A stretch of DNA of 64,000 nucleotides, from the NCBI RefSeq assembly GCF_023100685.1, contig NZ_CP090064.1:496001-560000 (forward strand). Reading direction: 5' to 3'. Source of the stretch: Proteus vulgaris (GTDB lineage: Bacteria > Pseudomonadota > Gammaproteobacteria > Enterobacterales > Enterobacteriaceae). Under the pieces are notes generated by a model. The model saw only the letters and a program-made list of their open reading frames with translations. It ran no database searches and was not told the origin of the DNA. Below, one piece after another: positions 43,851-56,404 of the stretch. The position numbers were made by a program, and so were the translations under genes. The first letter of the stretch is position 1. Each line of letters begins with the position of its first letter.

Positions 43851-45053
43851 TTAAAGGGCATTTTTTATTCTTTCTAGGCCTTCTTTGATAATGGTGCGAG
43901 GGCAAGCAAGATTAATACGAATATAGTTATCACCATTACTTACAAACATATTTCCACCTTCTAATAAAATGCCTGTTTTATTGGCAAAATAGAGTGAAAG
44001 TTGTTGGTTATCGACATTTTCAGGTAAATATTCAGTCAAATTAATCCATGCTAAATAGGTCGAATCAGGTATTTTAAAGTTTGCTTTTGGAAAATGGGCC
44101 TGAGTAAATTCTTGTACTAATTTAAAGTTATCATCGAGATAGTTTCTTAGAGCTTTTAACCATTCATCACATTGAGAATAAGCAGCTTTTGTTGCAACTA
44201 AACTTAATGGCGAAATAAAGTCATCATAAAGGCGAAGCCATTCTTTTTTTACTTCTTCATTTTTAATAAAGATATGAGACATCAGATTACCTGCAAGATT
44301 AAATGTCTTGCTTGGTGCCATACAGGTAACAATTTTCTCATAATGAGGGAAGAGTTTAGCAATAGGTGTGTGTGACACTCCATTACGCAATAAATCACAA
44401 TGTATTTCATCTGATATCATCCAAATATCATTTTCAACACAGAGTTTTCCCATCTTAATGAGCTCTTCTTCAGTCCACACTTTACCTGTTGGATTTTGAG
44501 GATTACATAAAATAAAGAGCTTAATATTAAGTGATTTATCCTTAATTTTGCGTTCCATATCTGCAAAATCAATAGAGTATTCACCGTCTTTTTCTAATAA
44601 ATCAGAGTAGATCACTTGGCGAGAATTATAGTCTCCCGCTTGTTTAAATGGTGTATAAGAAGGTGTTTGAATAAGGATACTTTCATCTTCTTTTATTAAT
44701 AAAGGTACTAGGCGGTTTAATGCAGGAATGATACCTGGAGATAATACAATTTCATGCGGATCAATTTCCCAATCGTAATGTCTTTGGCACCAATCTTTAA
44801 ATATTTGGTAATACTCATCATCATATACTTTGGTATAACCTAATATCTTTCTATCTAGGCGTGCTTTAATGGCCTCAAGAACTTCAGGCGGAGTAGAAAA
44901 ATCCATATCCGCAACCCACATTCTAATAAACTCATTATCAGCAAAGGCGAATTGTGCATCTTTATCTGCCTTAAAAATATATTGGCGCCAACCATCATAA
45001 TTTAAAGCATCAGTATCTTTTCTATCTATAATTTCATCAAAGTTATATTTCAT
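43851..45053 (-). CDS. MalY/PatB family cystathionine beta-lyase (C-S lyase)
   Basis: PLP enzyme of fold type I. 400 aa, usual for MalY/PatB. WVADMDFSTPPEVLEAI is the conserved N-terminal block, NPQNPTGKVW (184-193) and SDEIHCDL (214-221, with the pyridine-binding Asp) follow, and Lys249 in APSKTFNLAGN forms the Schiff base. Members cleave cystathionine or cysteine-type C-S bonds, giving pyruvate and ammonia. It is downstream of an amino-acid permease, 27 bases apart, which suggests an imported thiol amino acid as substrate. No maltose genes nearby, so a MalY-type regulatory role is unlikely. Confidence 0.9.
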   Translation of the reverse strand: MKYNFDEIIDRKDTDALNYDGWRQYIFKADKDAQFAFADNEFIRMWVADMDFSTPPEVLEAIKARLDRKILGYTKVYDDEYYQIFKDWCQRHYDWEIDPHEIVLSPGIIPALNRLVPLLIKEDESILIQTPSYTPFKQAGDYNSRQVIYSDLLEKDGEYSIDFADMERKIKDKSLNIKLFILCNPQNPTGKVWTEEELIKMGKLCVENDIWMISDEIHCDLLRNGVSHTPIAKLFPHYEKIVTCMAPSKTFNLAGNLMSHIFIKNEEVKKEWLRLYDDFISPLSLVATKAAYSQCDEWLKALRNYLDDNFKLVQEFTQAHFPKANFKIPDSTYLAWINLTEYLPENVDNQQLSLYFANKTGILLEGGNMFVSNGDNYIRINLACPRTIIKEGLERIKNAL

Positions 45054-45080
45054 GGTAAACCTTTAATACGTCTAATTTAA

Positions 45081-46388
45081 TTAAATAAATTTTAAGAAAG
45101 GGGAAATACAAAGCAGAATGCCCGTAAAGATAATCAAATACAGTGATCCACCTTTATAACGATGCAATGAAGGTACTTTGTAAACTAAATAAGCAGGAAT
45201 AAGACAACCTACAATCCCGAAAATAGGGCTGCAGATTGAAGTGAACATTAATACTGGCAAATTAAGAACAATTGCACCCCATGCAATAATTACAGTAAAA
45301 ATTACAATACATAATGTGAGGATTTTCTGATTAATTTTTTCTGCGGGAATAATACGAGTAAGAGCATTCATGACTAAGCCTTGCACTGCTTCTTTAAAGC
45401 CTAGATAAACGCCAAAGAATGCAGTCATTAAAGCAAATATGTTGAGTGCAACACCAACAGGAGTGACATATTTAGCCGCATCACCTTCAATAAATTGTGC
45501 TGCAATTGCTAAGGCCGAAATATTCTGCTCATAGGCTTTAACTGCTTCGTCATGGCCGATAGCAAAGGTAAAAGAAACAGCATAGAAGAAGACAACACAA
45601 AATAGTGTACCGAAAGAGATATTCATGGCTCTTAAGGCTTTGTAACGAGCGACTTCAATTGATTTATTTTTAGCTCGATAAGAAATAACCATCGGGCTAA
45701 GAGATTGAATAAAGAGAATAGAAGTCAGTGTGAAAGGTAGCGTAATAATGGCGTTTTTAATTAATAGGCTAAAAGGCGGGAAGGTATCGATATTTTTCGA
45801 CAGATCCCACATGCTTATCATCATGACACCCAGTGCAAATACAACGAGTAATTTAGATAACACCATAAAGCTTGAGATTTTAAATAATAACTCTTCACTT
45901 CGTGATGCAATTAAGACGAGAAAAGAGATAAGAATTAAGCCATAAAAAGGGTTTTCTGATAGTAATCCTTCTGTTACGCCAAAGGTGTGTAGGTAAGATG
46001 CTGTATCATTAGTCAGTGCTGTTGGATAAGCAAAAATCCAAATCACTAACATTAAGAAGTAAAGTAATCCTAAAAACATTCCCCAGTTTTTACCAAGATA
46101 ACCTTCGATAACACTTGGATAGTCTTTACATTCTTTAGAATCGGCAAGGGTATTAATAAATAAGCGTTGAAAGAGATACATGGCAGGGTAGCCAATAATA
46201 GAAGAGAGTAAAAACACCCATAATCCAATTAAGCCAACTTGCACAGGTAAGAACACAATACCAGCACCAATTGCCATCCCAATACTGATAATAATCCATC
46301 CCATATCAGTATTATCGAATCGTGTTAATTTTTTCCATTCTTCTTTTGAGAGAGAGGCCCTATCAACTTTTTGTTCTAATAAGGTCAT
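45081..46388 (-). CDS. HAAAP family amino-acid permease
   Basis: 435 aa, 11 predicted membrane segments. WIIISIGMAIGAGIVFLPVQVG near the N-terminus is the hallmark of the hydroxy/aromatic amino acid permease family, which includes the serine carrier SdaC and the E. coli cysteine permease CyuP (YhaO). Placed with a C-S lyase and opposite an Lrp-type regulator, cysteine or a related amino acid is the likeliest substrate, by inference. Confidence 0.88.
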   Translation of the reverse strand: MTLLEQKVDRASLSKEEWKKLTRFDNTDMGWIIISIGMAIGAGIVFLPVQVGLIGLWVFLLSSIIGYPAMYLFQRLFINTLADSKECKDYPSVIEGYLGKNWGMFLGLLYFLMLVIWIFAYPTALTNDTASYLHTFGVTEGLLSENPFYGLILISFLVLIASRSEELLFKISSFMVLSKLLVVFALGVMMISMWDLSKNIDTFPPFSLLIKNAIITLPFTLTSILFIQSLSPMVISYRAKNKSIEVARYKALRAMNISFGTLFCVVFFYAVSFTFAIGHDEAVKAYEQNISALAIAAQFIEGDAAKYVTPVGVALNIFALMTAFFGVYLGFKEAVQGLVMNALTRIIPAEKINQKILTLCIVIFTVIIAWGAIVLNLPVLMFTSICSPIFGIVGCLIPAYLVYKVPSLHRYKGGSLYLIIFTGILLCISPFLKFI

Positions 46389-46548
46389 ACATGTGATCCC
46401 ATGTGAAAGTAAAATTTATAGTATTTGTTTTGTTAAGTTTATTTTTGGAACATGATTTCTAATCATTTTGTATTAGCTGAATAACGATACTTCAAGAATA
46501 ATTTTAGCAATTAGTGTGATTAATTATTTCTCCATATTGGAAGCTAGA

Positions 46549-46573
46549 CGAACTTATTTATTAATAAAATTCG
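46549..46573. promoter_or_regulatory. Candidate operator between permease and Lrp-type gene
   Basis: CGAA...TTCG ends with a central perfect TTTATTAATAAA make an imperfect 25-bp dyad in the 259-bp divergent gap. Lrp-family sites are degenerate and AT-rich, so this is only a candidate. Confidence 0.4.
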
Positions 46574-46647
46574 CTAAAATTGAGTTATAAATTAATTATC
46601 TTTGATAAAAATGTTATTTTGATTAATGTCACAGAGGTGCGAATAGA

Positions 46648-47106
46648 ATGGATCTTGACAAAACGGATATGGGGATCCTGAAGCTGTTACAAGAAGAAGG
46701 ACGACTGAATAATGCTGAAATAGCTAAACGTGTGTTTTTGTCTCCGCCCGCTTGTTGGAAACGATTAAAGGCATTAGAAAAAGGAGTGATCAAGAATTAT
46801 CGCGCCATCATTGATCCTAAGCACTTAGGGTTTAATTTTTATGCCTTTATGAATATTACGTTAGATTTGCATTCTGAAGATAATATGGCGCACTTTGAAC
46901 AAGAGATAATGAAGATTGATAATGTGATTTCTTGCCATAATATTTCAGGTCGATATGACTATATGTTGCAATTGGTCGTTAAAGACATGGAAGATTTTCA
47001 TAACGTTTCCATGATGAAAGTACGAGCAATTGGCAATATCAAAGAGATGAACACCAGTTTTAGCATTCGAGAAATAAAACCCTTTAAAGGGTTTCCTATT
47101 AAATAG
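46648..47106 (+). CDS. Lrp/AsnC family regulator, DecR/CyuR-like
   Basis: 152 aa. N-terminal HTH (MDLDKTDMGILKLLQEEGRLNNAEIAKRV opening, recognition part SPPACWKRLKALEK), then a RAM ligand-binding domain (SGRYDYMLQLVVKDMEDF). By eye it is close to E. coli DecR/CyuR, which senses cysteine and activates cysteine uptake and desulfidation. Divergent from the permease/C-S lyase pair, its probable target. Confidence 0.9.
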   Translation: MDLDKTDMGILKLLQEEGRLNNAEIAKRVFLSPPACWKRLKALEKGVIKNYRAIIDPKHLGFNFYAFMNITLDLHSEDNMAHFEQEIMKIDNVISCHNISGRYDYMLQLVVKDMEDFHNVSMMKVRAIGNIKEMNTSFSIREIKPFKGFPIK

Positions 47107-47129
47107 ATGCTTATCAGAAAATCAGCAAT

Positions 47130-47163
47130 AAAAAAGGCATAGTGATTAAACTATGCCTTTTCT
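47130..47163. terminator. Terminator between the Lrp-type gene and accC
   Basis: AAAAGGCATAGT (47132-47143) pairs with ACTATGCCTTTT (47150-47161); A-run before and T-rich after, so it suits both convergent genes. Confidence 0.85.
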
Positions 47164-47178
47164 GGTTAAGTGAAAAAA

Positions 47179-48528
47179 TTACTTCTCAGCTAAACCTAAA
47201 CGTTTTTCAAGGTAGTGAATGTTGGTACCACCTTTTTGGAATTGCTCATCATTCATAATGAACTGGTGTAACTCAACATTGGTTTTGATACCGTCAATGA
47301 TAAGTTCTGCCAACGCATTCTTCATGCGAGAGATCGCGATTTCGCGTGTTTCACCGTAAGTGATCAATTTACCAATCATTGAATCATAGTGAGGTGGAAC
47401 AGTATAACCTGCGTAAATATGCGATTCCCAACGTACGCCAAATCCACCTGGTGAGTGGAAACGAGTAATAGTTCCCGGGCTTGGCATGAACGTTTTTGGA
47501 TCTTCTGCGTTGATACGACATTCAATTGCATGACCATGAACATTAACTTGATCTTGCGTTACTGATAAAGGTAAGCCAGATGCAATGCGTAACTGTTCTT
47601 TAATTAAGTCGATGCCAGTGATCATTTCTGTTACTGGATGTTCCACCTGAATACGCGTGTTCATCTCAATAAAGTAGAATTCACCATTTTCATACAGGAA
47701 TTCGAAAGTGCCCGCACCACGATAACCGATTTCAATACATGCGTTCGCACAGCGTTCGCCGATATTTTTACGGATTTCAGGGGTAATACCCGGTGCTGGT
47801 GCTTCTTCAACTACTTTTTGGTGACGACGTTGCATTGAGCAATCGCGTTCAGCCAAATAGATAGCATTACCTTGACCATCAGCCATGACTTGAATTTCAA
47901 TATGGCGTGGGTTTTCAAGGTATTTTTCCATATATACCATGTCGTTGCTAAATGCCGCTTTTGCTTCCGCACGCGTCATTATAATTGATTGTTCCAGATC
48001 TTTTTCAGAACGGACAACTCGCATACCGCGTCCACCACCGCCGCCAGAAGCTTTGATGATAACTGGGTAGCCAATACGTTTAGCAATTTCAATATTTTTT
48101 GCAGTGTCGTTACCTAAAGGACCGTCTGATCCTGGTACACATGGAACACCTGCTTTTTTCATCGCTTCAATGGCTGAAACCTTGTCACCCATTAGGCGGA
48201 TGGTTTCAGCTTTTGGGCCGATAAAAATAAAGCCAGAGCGTTCAACTTGCTCTGCAAAATCAGCATTTTCAGACAGGAAACCGTATCCTGGATGAATGGC
48301 TTGTGCGCCACTGATCTCAGCCGCTGCAATGATTGCAGGGATATTTAGGTAACTTTTTGCTGAAGCAGCGGGACCAATACAGATAGTCTCGTCTGCCAGC
48401 AGAACGTGTTTTAAATCACGGTCTGCTGTGGAGTGAACGGCGACTGCTTTGATCCCAAGCTCTTTACATGCTCTTAGGATACGCAGTGCTATCTCACCAC
48501 GGTTGGCAATGAGGATTTTTTCTAGCAT
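47179..48528 (-). CDS. accC: Biotin carboxylase subunit of acetyl-CoA carboxylase
   Basis: ATP-grasp enzyme that carboxylates the biotin on AccB, the first step of fatty acid synthesis. 449 aa, as in E. coli. [17 protein letters not shown] at the N-terminus, glycine-rich ATP loop [35 protein letters not shown] and [16 protein letters not shown]. It starts 12 bases after accB. Confidence 0.98.
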   Translation of the reverse strand: MLEKILIANRGEIALRILRACKELGIKAVAVHSTADRDLKHVLLADETICIGPAASAKSYLNIPAIIAAAEISGAQAIHPGYGFLSENADFAEQVERSGFIFIGPKAETIRLMGDKVSAIEAMKKAGVPCVPGSDGPLGNDTAKNIEIAKRIGYPVIIKASGGGGGRGMRVVRSEKDLEQSIIMTRAEAKAAFSNDMVYMEKYLENPRHIEIQVMADGQGNAIYLAERDCSMQRRHQKVVEEAPAPGITPEIRKNIGERCANACIEIGYRGAGTFEFLYENGEFYFIEMNTRIQVEHPVTEMITGIDLIKEQLRIASGLPLSVTQDQVNVHGHAIECRINAEDPKTFMPSPGTITRFHSPGGFGVRWESHIYAGYTVPPHYDSMIGKLITYGETREIAISRMKNALAELIIDGIKTNVELHQFIMNDEQFQKGGTNIHYLEKRLGLAEK

Positions 48529-48540
48529 GGACCTGCCTCG

Positions 48541-49011
48541 TTATTCGATAACAAAGAGTGGAGCGTCAAACTCAACATTGTCGCCATCTTGGCAAAGGAT
48601 AGTTTTAACAACACCCGCTTTATCAGATTCAATCTGATTCATCATTTTCATTGCTTCAACGATGCACAGAGTATCGCCGACATTGACTTGCTGACCGACT
48701 TCAACAAATTTCTTAGCTTCAGGGCTTGGTGAGCGATAGAACGTTCCGACCATTGGTGAACGAACAACGTGACCACTGATTTCTTGCGTTGGAGTCGCTG
48801 CTGGAGTTTCTGGTGCTACTGGCGCAACAGCATTTGCTAACGCAGGTTGAGGTGCCGCTGGTGCCGCAAAATATTGCTGAGGAGCCATTTGACCCTGAAG
48901 ACCAGTATTACGACTGATACGTACTGACTCTTCACCTTCAGAAATTTCTAGTTCAGAAATGCCAGACTCTTCGACTAGCTCGATCAGTTTTTTAATTTTA
49001 CGAATATCCAT
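48541..49011 (-). CDS. accB: Biotin carboxyl carrier protein
   Basis: Carries biotin between AccC and AccAD. ATG 49011 ([16 protein letters not shown]) gives 156 aa, as in E. coli; the longer in-frame reading from 49098 overlaps aroQ. N-terminal helical region, Ala/Pro-rich linker (residues 45-78), and the biotinyl domain with Lys122 in [11 protein letters not shown]. Between aroQ and accC, same strand. Confidence 0.98.
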   Translation of the reverse strand: MDIRKIKKLIELVEESGISELEISEGEESVRISRNTGLQGQMAPQQYFAAPAAPQPALANAVAPVAPETPAATPTQEISGHVVRSPMVGTFYRSPSPEAKKFVEVGQQVNVGDTLCIVEAMKMMNQIESDKAGVVKTILCQDGDNVEFDAPLFVIE

Positions 49012-49045
49012 GAGTTGATTCCGTACTCTTTTTTGATGTTTTTTA

Positions 49046-49489
49046 TTAAGACAAACGGCTGACCGCTGCCTGTAAAGCAAATCGATAACCTTCTGCACCT
49101 AATCCACAGATTACGCCTGTTGCGATATCAGAGAGATATGAGTGGTGACGGAAAGGCTCCCGACTGTAGACATTGGATAGGTGAATTTCAATAAATGGAA
49201 TATTCACCCCTAATAATGCATCACGCAGTGCAACACTGGTATGCGTGAAAGCTGCAGGGTTGATTAATATGTAATCGGTATTTCCCCGCGCCGCATGAAT
49301 TTTATTTATCAGCTCAAATTCAGCATTAGACTGAAAATGGCTAAGTTTCACATTTAATGCCTGAGCATCTGCTGACAAACTTTGAACGATATCATCCAGA
49401 GTTAAGTGTCCGTAGGTTTCCGGCTCTCTTGTTCCAAGCAGGTTTAGATTCGGACCATTCAGGAGCAAAATATGAAAATTTTCCGACAT
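49046..49489 (-). CDS. aroQ: Type II 3-dehydroquinate dehydratase
   Basis: Third step of the shikimate pathway, dodecameric type II enzyme. 147 aa, normal for the family. [19 protein letters not shown] with the catalytic Tyr, [16 protein letters not shown], and [18 protein letters not shown] with the catalytic His and Arg. E. coli uses the unrelated AroD; an aroQ upstream of accBC is common in other gammaproteobacteria. 34 bases before accB, probably one operon. Confidence 0.97.
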   Translation of the reverse strand: MSENFHILLLNGPNLNLLGTREPETYGHLTLDDIVQSLSADAQALNVKLSHFQSNAEFELINKIHAARGNTDYILINPAAFTHTSVALRDALLGVNIPFIEIHLSNVYSREPFRHHSYLSDIATGVICGLGAEGYRFALQAAVSRLS

Positions 49490-49919
49490 TATGCTTCTAT
49501 CTCCGTCAATTCGTCAACGAAATGACAAAATAACCTGTGCTTTTCGTTTTGTCATCTTTTATTGTATCCAATGTAACGATACATATCACAAAGTCCGACA
49601 TTATAGACATTTCACAGAAGATAACAGCAAAATACTGGTCTAATCAGGGAAGGAAGGGGGTATTTTGATGAAAAGTTAAACGTTTTTACAAGATTGTAAA
49701 CGTAAGAAAGCAAAATAAACCGGCGATGAAAAAATAATCATAACATCACGTTATTTATTGATGTCACTAGAAATCTGAACTTCTTTGAGATGAATCGTTA
49801 ATATATATTAAAAGCGTGATCTGCGTCACAGGTTTATCACCTGTTTATATAAAAAGATGCTCATTCTGGCACTAAATGAAGTGAATTAATGCCAGAAATA
49901 AGCAGGTAAAACCGACAAA
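49490..49919. other. aroQ-accBC upstream region
   Basis: 430 bp without a gene. A CRP-like dyad CGTGA-TCTGCG-TCACA lies at 49815-49830 (one mismatch from consensus). TTCTGGCA (49864-49871) pairs with TGCCAGAA (49890-49897) as a probable acuI terminator. The aroQ/accBC promoter should lie close to 49500-49620; I could not fix it. Confidence 0.5.
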
Positions 49920-50894
49920 TTAGAGTTTTACTAACGTTCTACCAGTCACTTGATTATCCATAATCATTTGAGCATAACGTGGAACTTCATCAAGCGTAAT
50001 TTCTGTCATTGCTTGTTGATAGAATGTTTCTGGCAGTAATTTTAGTAAACGTTGCCAAACTTGGGCGCGTTTTTCCGCTGGAAAATAAACAGAATCGACA
50101 CCTTGTAATCGAACATTTCGTAAAATAAAAGGCATCACGGTCGTTGGTAAAGAAAAGCTACCCGCCAACCCACAAGCTGCGACTGTTCCGTTATAGTTTG
50201 TTTGCGACAAAATATTAGCAAGAATTTGTCCACCTACAGTATCAATTGCACCCGCCCAGCGTTGTTTATCTAAAGCTCTGCCCGCAGATTCAAACTCTTC
50301 GCGAGTGATAATATTTTGGGCGCCAAGTTTGCGTAAATAGTCATGGTTGCTGGCTCTGCCACTTAATGCAGTAACTTGGTAGCCTAAAGCTGTTAGCAAA
50401 CTAATGGCAGTACTTCCCACACCTCCACTGGCGCCTGTAACTAAAATATCACCACTTTTAGGCGTTATGCCACCTTGTTCTAATGCCATAACACAAAGCA
50501 TAGCCGTAAAGCCTGCTGTACCAATTATCATGGCATTTTTTAAAGATAGTCCTTCAGGTACAGCAGTGAGCCAATCACCTTTTACACCTGCTTTTTGAGC
50601 AAGGCCACCCCAATGATTTTCCCCTACGCCCCAACCCGTTAATAAAACATGTTGACCAATATGAAAACGAGGATCTTCACTGTGATGAACGACACCTGAA
50701 AAGTCGATCCCTGGAACCATTGGAAGTTGGCGTAGTATTTTTCCTTTTCCAGTGATCGCTAACCCATCTTTATAATTCAGTGTAGAGTAATGAATGTCGA
50801 TAATAACTTCATGAATAGGCAATGTTTTTTCATCGATATCTTGCACATTGGCATTGAGTTTATCGTCGTGCTGTTCAACTAATAATGCTTTCAT
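49920..50894 (-). CDS. acuI: Acrylyl-CoA reductase (NADPH) AcuI/YhdH
   Basis: Medium-chain dehydrogenase/reductase that reduces toxic acryloyl-CoA to propionyl-CoA with NADPH; cytoplasmic. 324 aa, as in E. coli. STLNYKDGLAITGKGKI and PMVPGIDFSGVV at the N-terminus, and the nucleotide-binding ILVTGASGGVGSTAISLL. No zinc ligands, as expected for this quinone-oxidoreductase-like group. Single gene. Confidence 0.95.
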   Translation of the reverse strand: MKALLVEQHDDKLNANVQDIDEKTLPIHEVIIDIHYSTLNYKDGLAITGKGKILRQLPMVPGIDFSGVVHHSEDPRFHIGQHVLLTGWGVGENHWGGLAQKAGVKGDWLTAVPEGLSLKNAMIIGTAGFTAMLCVMALEQGGITPKSGDILVTGASGGVGSTAISLLTALGYQVTALSGRASNHDYLRKLGAQNIITREEFESAGRALDKQRWAGAIDTVGGQILANILSQTNYNGTVAACGLAGSFSLPTTVMPFILRNVRLQGVDSVYFPAEKRAQVWQRLLKLLPETFYQQAMTEITLDEVPRYAQMIMDNQVTGRTLVKL

Positions 50895-52626
<1,732 letters not shown>

Positions 52627-52638
52627 GATTAATTCTAA

Positions 52639-52662
52639 CAAGGGAGAATGGATTCCCCCTTG
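52639..52662 (+). terminator. Hairpin between mreB and mreC
   Basis: CAAGGGAGAA pairs with TTCCCCCTTG around TGGA (one mismatch). There is no T-run, so it probably lowers, rather than stops, transcription into mreC. Confidence 0.5.
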
Positions 52663-52717
52663 GTGAGAATACTAACGCCTGTTTTTTAATTTCTCCGTGT
52701 GAGTGATCTTAGAGTTT

Positions 52718-53758
52718 ATGAAGCCAATTTTTAGTCGGGGCCCTTCCCTGCAACTAAGATTAATAATCGCCGTGGTTGTCGCTATCTCTTTATTGATTGC
52801 TGATAACCGTATTGGTGCATTTTCTAAAGTCCGCCAGTATCTTGATACTGCTGTTAGTCCCTTCTATTTTCTTGCAAATGGTCCACGTCGTTTCCTCGAT
52901 CAAATTTCTGAAACGTTTGCAACGCGTGAGCGTTTACAATTTGAAAACCAAGCTTTAAGAAAAGAGTTGTTAGTTCGCAGTGGAGAAAGCCAACTACTAG
53001 AGCAATTTAAGCAAGAGAATGCCCGTTTACGAGAATTACTTGGTTCACCTCTTCGCCAAAATGAACAAATGACAGTCACACAAGTTCTGTCTGGCAATAG
53101 TACGCCTTATCGAGATCAAGTGGTTATTGATAAAGGAACTAATGATGGTGTCTATGAAGGACAGCCGGTCATTAGTGATAAAGGTGTTGTAGGTCAAGTC
53201 ATTGCCGTAAGTGAGCTTACGAGCCGAGTGTTATTAATTTGTGATACCTCTCATGCGTTACCAGTGCAAGTTTTACGTAATGATATTCGCGTAATTGCCT
53301 CAGGTGCAGGTTGTGCGGATGATTTATTACTTGAAGCTTTACCCGCTAATATTGATATTCGTGTGGGAGATGTTTTAGTTACGTCAGGTCTTGGAGGGCG
53401 TTTCCCTGAGGGGTATCCAGTTGGTGTTGTTGCTTCAGTTAAGGTTGATAATCAACGAGCTTATTCTGTGATTAATGTTCGTCCTTCTGCTGAATTACAG
53501 CGTTTACGTTATTTACTTTTATTATGGAATGCATCAGATAAAACAGGGGAGCCTCCGTTGCCTTCAGAGGTGTATCACGCTGCGAATGAGCGTCTAATGC
53601 AATTGATGCCACAAGTTTTACCTAATTATGAGCAAGCAGGGCCTCCACTTCCTCGTTCTATGTCTCAAGAGCCATTAGACAATACGCCAGAGGCAAGTAA
53701 TGGAACAACTCCGCCAGCCACAACACCTGCTACACCTAGTACAACAAGAAGTAGGTAA
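52718..53758 (+). CDS. mreC: Rod-shape-determining protein MreC
   Basis: Inner-membrane protein with a periplasmic domain that activates PBP2/RodA. ATG 52718 ([15 protein letters not shown]) matches the E. coli start; an upstream in-frame GTG at 52703 is possible. 346 aa (E. coli 367). Membrane segment near 15-35, coiled coil about 65-110, beta-rich domain ([37 protein letters not shown]), and a disordered Pro/Thr-rich tail. Confidence 0.97.
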   Translation: MKPIFSRGPSLQLRLIIAVVVAISLLIADNRIGAFSKVRQYLDTAVSPFYFLANGPRRFLDQISETFATRERLQFENQALRKELLVRSGESQLLEQFKQENARLRELLGSPLRQNEQMTVTQVLSGNSTPYRDQVVIDKGTNDGVYEGQPVISDKGVVGQVIAVSELTSRVLLICDTSHALPVQVLRNDIRVIASGAGCADDLLLEALPANIDIRVGDVLVTSGLGGRFPEGYPVGVVASVKVDNQRAYSVINVRPSAELQRLRYLLLLWNASDKTGEPPLPSEVYHAANERLMQLMPQVLPNYEQAGPPLPRSMSQEPLDNTPEASNGTTPPATTPATPSTTRSR

Positions 53759-53763
53759 CCTCG

Positions 53764-54252
53764 ATGAATCCTTATCAAAGTCGTGGGCGTTGGATTGTTT
53801 GGCTCTCTTTTCTTATTGCACTTGTTTTGCAGATTATGCCGTGGCCAGAACAGTTAGAAGTGTATCGACCTATTTGGCCAATGTTGTTTCTGATTTATTG
53901 GATGACCGCGATCCCTCATCGTGTCAGTGTAGGAACTGCATTTGTATTGGGTATGGTTATGGACTTAGTTCAAGGAACAACCTTAGGCGTGAATGCTCTT
54001 GCTTATACGTTAGTGAGTTATGTTATTGCTTTTAAATATCAGCTTTTTTGTAATTTAGCGTTATGGCAACAAGCCTTAGTGATAATGTTTAGTGTGGTGG
54101 TTGTCGATCTTACTGTATTTTGGGCAGAATTTTTACTTTCACCAGTGACTTTTCACCCTCAAGTATTCTGGAATAGCCCAGTCAGTGGTATTCTTTGGCC
54201 ATGGCTTTATTTTTTACTTCGCAAAGTCCGTCACCAGTTTTCAGTTCACTAA
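53764..54252 (+). CDS. mreD: Rod-shape-determining protein MreD
   Basis: 162 aa, as in E. coli, five membrane segments; partner of MreC in the elongasome. [20 protein letters not shown] and [17 protein letters not shown] are conserved. 5 bases after mreC. Confidence 0.96.
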   Translation: MNPYQSRGRWIVWLSFLIALVLQIMPWPEQLEVYRPIWPMLFLIYWMTAIPHRVSVGTAFVLGMVMDLVQGTTLGVNALAYTLVSYVIAFKYQLFCNLALWQQALVIMFSVVVVDLTVFWAEFLLSPVTFHPQVFWNSPVSGILWPWLYFLLRKVRHQFSVH

Positions 54253-54305
54253 GTTAATTGGCTTATGGCGGTCTCTTTTGCGTTACCGTCATGAGGACAT
54301 TATCT

Positions 54306-54893
54306 GTGACCACGCTTTATCTTGCATCCAGCTCACCAAGAAGACGTGAACTTCTCGCGTTATTAGATGTTGAGTTTAGTATTATCACCCCTGCTATTGA
54401 TGAAATTTGGCAACAAGGTGAATCACCAGAAGATTATGTCCTTCGTTTGGCAAAAGAAAAATCACAAGAAGGTGTACGACAAGCACCCTATGATTATCCT
54501 GTTCTAGGCTCGGATACCATTGTGGTTCATGATGGTCATATTCTTGAAAAACCGCGTGATAAAGCCCATGCAGCACAAATTCTACGTTCACTTTCAGGTG
54601 CAACTCATCAAGTGATGACGGCAATTGCTATCTCTAATAAAACACGCACATTGAGCCAATTAGTCGTCACACACGTCACTTTTCGAAAGATGACAGAGAG
54701 TGAGATTAGCGCGTATATTGAGTCAGGAGAGCCAATGGATAAAGCTGGTGCTTACGGTATTCAAGGAAAAGGAGGCCGTTTTGTTCAACGGATTGAGGGG
54801 AGTTATCATGCTGTTGTCGGATTACCTCTTGTTGAAACCGAAGCATTGATAGCTCAATTTTTGTCTCTAGCTAATGAGAAGGAGATTTCATGA
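54306..54893 (+). CDS. maf: Maf-type nucleotide pyrophosphatase (YhdE class)
   Basis: Hydrolyses dTTP, UTP and modified pyrimidine nucleotides; cytoplasmic. GTG 54306 is preferred (AGGA 8 bases upstream, product begins [16 protein letters not shown]): 195 aa (E. coli YhdE 197). An ATG at 54291 would add five residues. [14 protein letters not shown] and [17 protein letters not shown] are Maf signatures. Its stop overlaps rng by 4 bases. Confidence 0.95.
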   Translation: MTTLYLASSSPRRRELLALLDVEFSIITPAIDEIWQQGESPEDYVLRLAKEKSQEGVRQAPYDYPVLGSDTIVVHDGHILEKPRDKAHAAQILRSLSGATHQVMTAIAISNKTRTLSQLVVTHVTFRKMTESEISAYIESGEPMDKAGAYGIQGKGGRFVQRIEGSYHAVVGLPLVETEALIAQFLSLANEKEIS

Positions 54894-56359
54894 CAGCAGA
54901 GTTATTAGTGAATGTGACGCCATCTGAAACTCGAGTTGCTTATATTCGTGGAGGCATACTTCAAGAAATTCATGTCGAAAGAGAAGCGAAACGAGGTATC
55001 GTCGGAAACATCTACAAAGGTCGGGTAAGTCGCGTATTACCCGGGATGCAAGCTGCATTTATTGACATCGGGCTAGATAAAGCCGCTTTTCTACATGCTT
55101 CTGATATTATGCCTCACACTGAATGTATCGCAGGTGAAGAGCAGAAAAAGTTTAATGTTCGTGATATTGCGCAATTAGTCCACCAAGGCCAAGATTTAAT
55201 TGTACAAGTGGTTAAAGATCCTTTAGGAACAAAAGGCGCTCGCCTGACCACCGATATTACATTGCCTTCCCGTTATTTAGTGTTTATGCCAGGTGCATCT
55301 CATGTAGGTGTTTCTCAACGAATTGATAGCGAAGAAGAGCGCGAGCGTTTAAAGCAACTCGTTGAAGAGTATTGCGATGAAAATGGGGGATTTATTATTC
55401 GTACAGCCGCCGAAGGTGTTGGCGAGCATGAAATTAAGCAAGATGCCGCTTTTCTTAAACGCTTGTGGAATAAAATTATTGAGCGTAAGAAAAGAAATAA
55501 AACCCGCATTCAAATTTATGGTGAATTAGCTTTAGCACAGCGTATTTTACGTGATTTTGCTGGCTCTGAATTAGATAGCATACGTGTTGATTCTAAATTA
55601 ACTTATAATCAATTACAGGAATTTATTGGTGAATACATTCCTGAATTAACCGCTAAACTTGAATTACACCAAGGGAATCAGCCTATTTTCGATCTCTATG
55701 GTGTTGAAAATGAAATTCAACGGGCTTTAGAGCGTAAAGTTGAATTAAAGTCAGGCGGTTACCTCATTATCGATCAAACAGAAGCAATGACGACGATTGA
55801 TATTAATACGGGGGCTTTTGTTGGTCATCGAAATTTAGAAGAAACCATTTTTAATACTAATATTGAGGCAAGCCAAGCTATTGCTCGCCAATTACGGTTA
55901 CGTAACTTAGGCGGTATCATTATTATTGATTTTATTGATATGAATAATGATGAACATAAACGCAGAGTATTGGCATCACTTGAACAAGCCTTAAGTAAAG
56001 ATAGAGTGAAAACGACCATTAATGGTTTTTCTCAACTCGGTTTAGTGGAAATGACACGTAAAAGAACACGAGAAAGCCTTGAGCATGTACTTTGTGATGA
56101 CTGCCCAACTTGCCAAGGGCGAGGTACGGTAAAATCAGTTGAAACAGTCTGCTATGAAATTTTACGTGAGATAGTGCGTGTACATAAAACGATTGATGCA
56201 GATCGATTCTTAGTTTATGCCTCTACGGCGGTTGCTGATGCGTTAAAAGGTGATGAATCCCATGCATTAGCAGAGGTTGAAATTTTCGTAGGTAAGCAAG
56301 TAAAAGTGCAAACTGAGCTACTCTATAGTCAGGAGCAATTTGATGTGGTGATGATGTAA
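54890..56359 (+). CDS. rng: Ribonuclease G
   Basis: Endoribonuclease of the RNase E/G family, maturing the 5' end of 16S rRNA. 489 aa, as in E. coli. N-terminal S1 domain ([19 protein letters not shown]), catalytic Asp in [11 protein letters not shown], and the Zn-link cysteines in [11 protein letters not shown]. Coupled to maf by an ATGA overlap. Confidence 0.98.
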   Translation: MTAELLVNVTPSETRVAYIRGGILQEIHVEREAKRGIVGNIYKGRVSRVLPGMQAAFIDIGLDKAAFLHASDIMPHTECIAGEEQKKFNVRDIAQLVHQGQDLIVQVVKDPLGTKGARLTTDITLPSRYLVFMPGASHVGVSQRIDSEEERERLKQLVEEYCDENGGFIIRTAAEGVGEHEIKQDAAFLKRLWNKIIERKKRNKTRIQIYGELALAQRILRDFAGSELDSIRVDSKLTYNQLQEFIGEYIPELTAKLELHQGNQPIFDLYGVENEIQRALERKVELKSGGYLIIDQTEAMTTIDINTGAFVGHRNLEETIFNTNIEASQAIARQLRLRNLGGIIIIDFIDMNNDEHKRRVLASLEQALSKDRVKTTINGFSQLGLVEMTRKRTRESLEHVLCDDCPTCQGRGTVKSVETVCYEILREIVRVHKTIDADRFLVYASTAVADALKGDESHALAEVEIFVGKQVKVQTELLYSQEQFDVVMM

Positions 56360-56404
56360 TGGAGTCGCCTTCCTAATGAATATGATGGCAGAAAGGAGAC
56401 AAAA

